From contig NC_092802.1 in assembly GCF_918797505.1 (NCBI RefSeq), positions 21,969,883-22,033,882 of the forward strand: DNA of 64,000 bases, written 5' to 3'. The notes under the pieces are model-generated. The model was not told the DNA's origin. It was given only the letters and a program-made list of their open reading frames with translations, and ran no database searches. Every line of letters starts with the position of its first letter. The first letter of the stretch is position 1. The stretch is from Bemisia tabaci. Taxonomy: Eukaryota > Arthropoda > Insecta > Hemiptera > Aleyrodidae. Below are positions 62,320 to 64,000 of this stretch, in pieces. Made by a program: the position numbers and the translations under genes.

Positions 62320-63230
62320 GGGGCCGCCATCTTGGATTTGGAAATGTTGAAAATCGGACCTAAAATTCTAATTTCCCTTCGAAATACACCTCCTAATACC
62401 GAATTTCACAAAAATAGATGGATCGGAAGCCGAGATAACAATTTAGACCATGTTCGCCATTTTTGATTTTTGAATTTTGAAAATCGGACCTAAAATTCTA
62501 ATTTCCCGTCGAAATACACCTCCTAATACCGAATTTCACAAAAATTGATGGATCGGAAGCCAAGGTAGCAATTTAGACAACGTTCGTCATCTTGGATTTT
62601 TGAATTTTGAAAACCGGACCTTAAATCCTAATTTCCCGTCGAAATATACCCCCTAATACCGAATTTCACAAAAATCGATCGATATCCGGAAGCAATATAG
62701 CATTTTAGGCCACGGCCGCCATCTTGGATTTTGAAATTTTGAAAATCTAACAAAAAATTCGAGTTCCCCGTCGAAAAGTACCCTAGATCTCCGAGTTTCA
62801 CAAAAATCGATCAAACAGGAGCCGACTTAGGTAGCATTTTAGGCCATGGCCGCCATCTTGGATTTGAAAATTTTGAAAATCTGACCGAAAATTCGAGTTT
62901 CTCGTCGAAAAATACCCCTGGATACCGAGTTTCACGAAAATCGATGTAACAGGAGCCGACTGAGCATTTTAGGCCACGGCCGCCATCTTGGATTTTGAAA
63001 TTTTGAAAATCTGACCAAAAATTCGAGTTTCTCGTCGAAAAATACCCCTGGATACCGAGTTTCACGAAAATCAATCAAACAGGAGCCGACTTAGCATTTT
63101 AGGCCACGGCCGCCATCTTGGATTTTGAGATTTTGAAAATCCGACCAAAAATTCGAGATCCCCCGAGAAAAATACCCCCGCTTACCAATTTCCACAAACA
63201 TTCGTCGAAAAATACCTCCTAAAACCTTAA
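62320..63230. repeat. Tandem array, about seven units of roughly 130 bp
   Basis: The phrase GGCCGCCATCTTGGATTT, or a variant, recurs near 62323, 62453, 62583, 62714, 62846, 62977 and 63108. Each is followed by TTTTGAAAATC, AATTCGAGTTTC and CCGAGTTTCACAAAAATCGA blocks. Early units differ consistently from later ones, so two subtypes exist. The repetitive minus-strand frame at 62811-63074 is a by-product. Confidence 0.88.
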
Positions 63231-63780
63231 ATTTCGTCTATAAGGCAGTGACGTCACGCAACAGGATTGAACCTGTTCGGCGCGATGCGCGTAAACAACC
63301 GCGTATCTCCAATGTAATACTATATGGAGAAATAACTTTTCGCTCTTGCGGGCATCCGAGGCAGCGGATTTGAATGGGAATAATTTTAATCAACTCCTCA
63401 TTACAATAGCTAAGCGTGTACCAATTTTAAAGGAAATCGCTTCGGCCAATTTTTCTCTAGGGGGGGCAGAGTGAGTGGGAACAGCAGCTTTATATAGAGT
63501 AATAATAATAATAATAATAAAACTTCAAATACCCCTTTTTCTCAGTTTCAACTTCATGTGGGTCGGTTCTTTCCTGATAAACTCGATCCAATCAAAAGAT
63601 TCAATTATGCCAAATGACAGAAAATCATTAATTGCAAATGCCCATATCATCCAACAACCCCTACCTCTTTTTCCGTGAAAGTTGCACCGTGTGAAATTAG
63701 GCTTGATTATGTACCCATCTCGTGAGGTCCATTTCATTACGAGGAATCTCGATAATTTTGTTTAAAATGCCGAACCTACG
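63231..63780. other. Unassigned stretch with a microsatellite
   Basis: It contains an (AAT)n run at 63500-63519 and a CpG-richer patch at 63275-63310. No gene is supported. Confidence 0.4.
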
Positions 63781-64000
63781 TGCTGATTATTGAAATCTAT
63801 AGACAAAGCGCTAGACAAAAAAAAATATAGGGAGTATGGGACGAGCCTATTGGTTGAAATGGGTGGTTCTAATAGACTAAGGGAGAAATTGATGGACTAA
63901 CTATGTGATATCTTTTGGGTTGCCGTTTATTAGTCCATTACCTACCACCTTTGTTCATTACAACCTCCTGTTGCCATTAATGGGATCCCTTCATATCCCT
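63781..64000. mobile_element. Family E foldback element running off the window
   Basis: CTGATTATTGAAATCTATAG, GACAAAGCGCTAGACAAA and the GGTTGCCGTTTATTAGTC middle are present. The right inverted end lies beyond base 64000. Confidence 0.75.

Noticed and set aside
62811..63074. Minus-strand protein with two repeated motifs
   Set aside because: It is the translation of the 130-bp tandem repeat.
39585..63230. CRISPR array
   Set aside because: The tandem arrays have long contiguous units without unique spacers, and the window is eukaryotic.

Overview
The window is an insect-like nuclear genome segment: AT-rich DNA, spliced genes with GT-AG introns, and dense short non-autonomous transposons. Several repeat heads, such as TGGACCACTAGACAAGG, GGACCGCGTTAAAC and TGCCGTGCTAAGG, are ones I associate from memory with the whitefly Bemisia tabaci and other sap-feeding Hemiptera. 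That assignment is inference and could not be searched here.

Coding content is sparse. The best gene lies on the minus strand from 46292 down to 34451. It has seven exons whose splice phases all agree, and encodes a 489-residue four-pass membrane protein with a cysteine-rich N-terminus and a long Ser/Pro-rich cytosolic tail. A second gene, plus strand 59103-61474, has two exons and encodes a 218-residue secreted cysteine-rich protein of no family I recognise. A third, plus strand from 50597, opens with a signal-peptide exon under a CpG-rich promoter-like island, and a phase-matched exon at 57418 may follow. Weaker candidates are a 56-codon ORF at 22405 whose stop lies inside a transposon, two possible exons at 31629 and 31864, and a 43-codon ORF at 19846.

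The rest is mobile DNA. A 5'-truncated RTE-type LINE (10483-11868) keeps an intact reverse transcriptase core and has 12-bp target duplications. Next to it, a polyadenylated retro-insert with its own 12-bp duplications sits inside a TIR element. hAT-like elements with 8-bp duplications (families C, L and X), a TIR family with 4-bp duplications (family A), tRNA-derived SINEs and many foldback elements recur, often nested.

Three regions are tandem arrays: a 307-bp unit at 39585-40808 inside an intron, a roughly 130-bp unit at 62320-63230, and short arrays at 50864-51930. A cluster of ATCGCGAT-like palindromes at 21330-22140 is split by a 466-bp insert flanked by 20-bp direct repeats.

The letters naming repeat families (A-X) are labels invented for this annotation. 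Repeat boundaries are approximate unless a target duplication is given.
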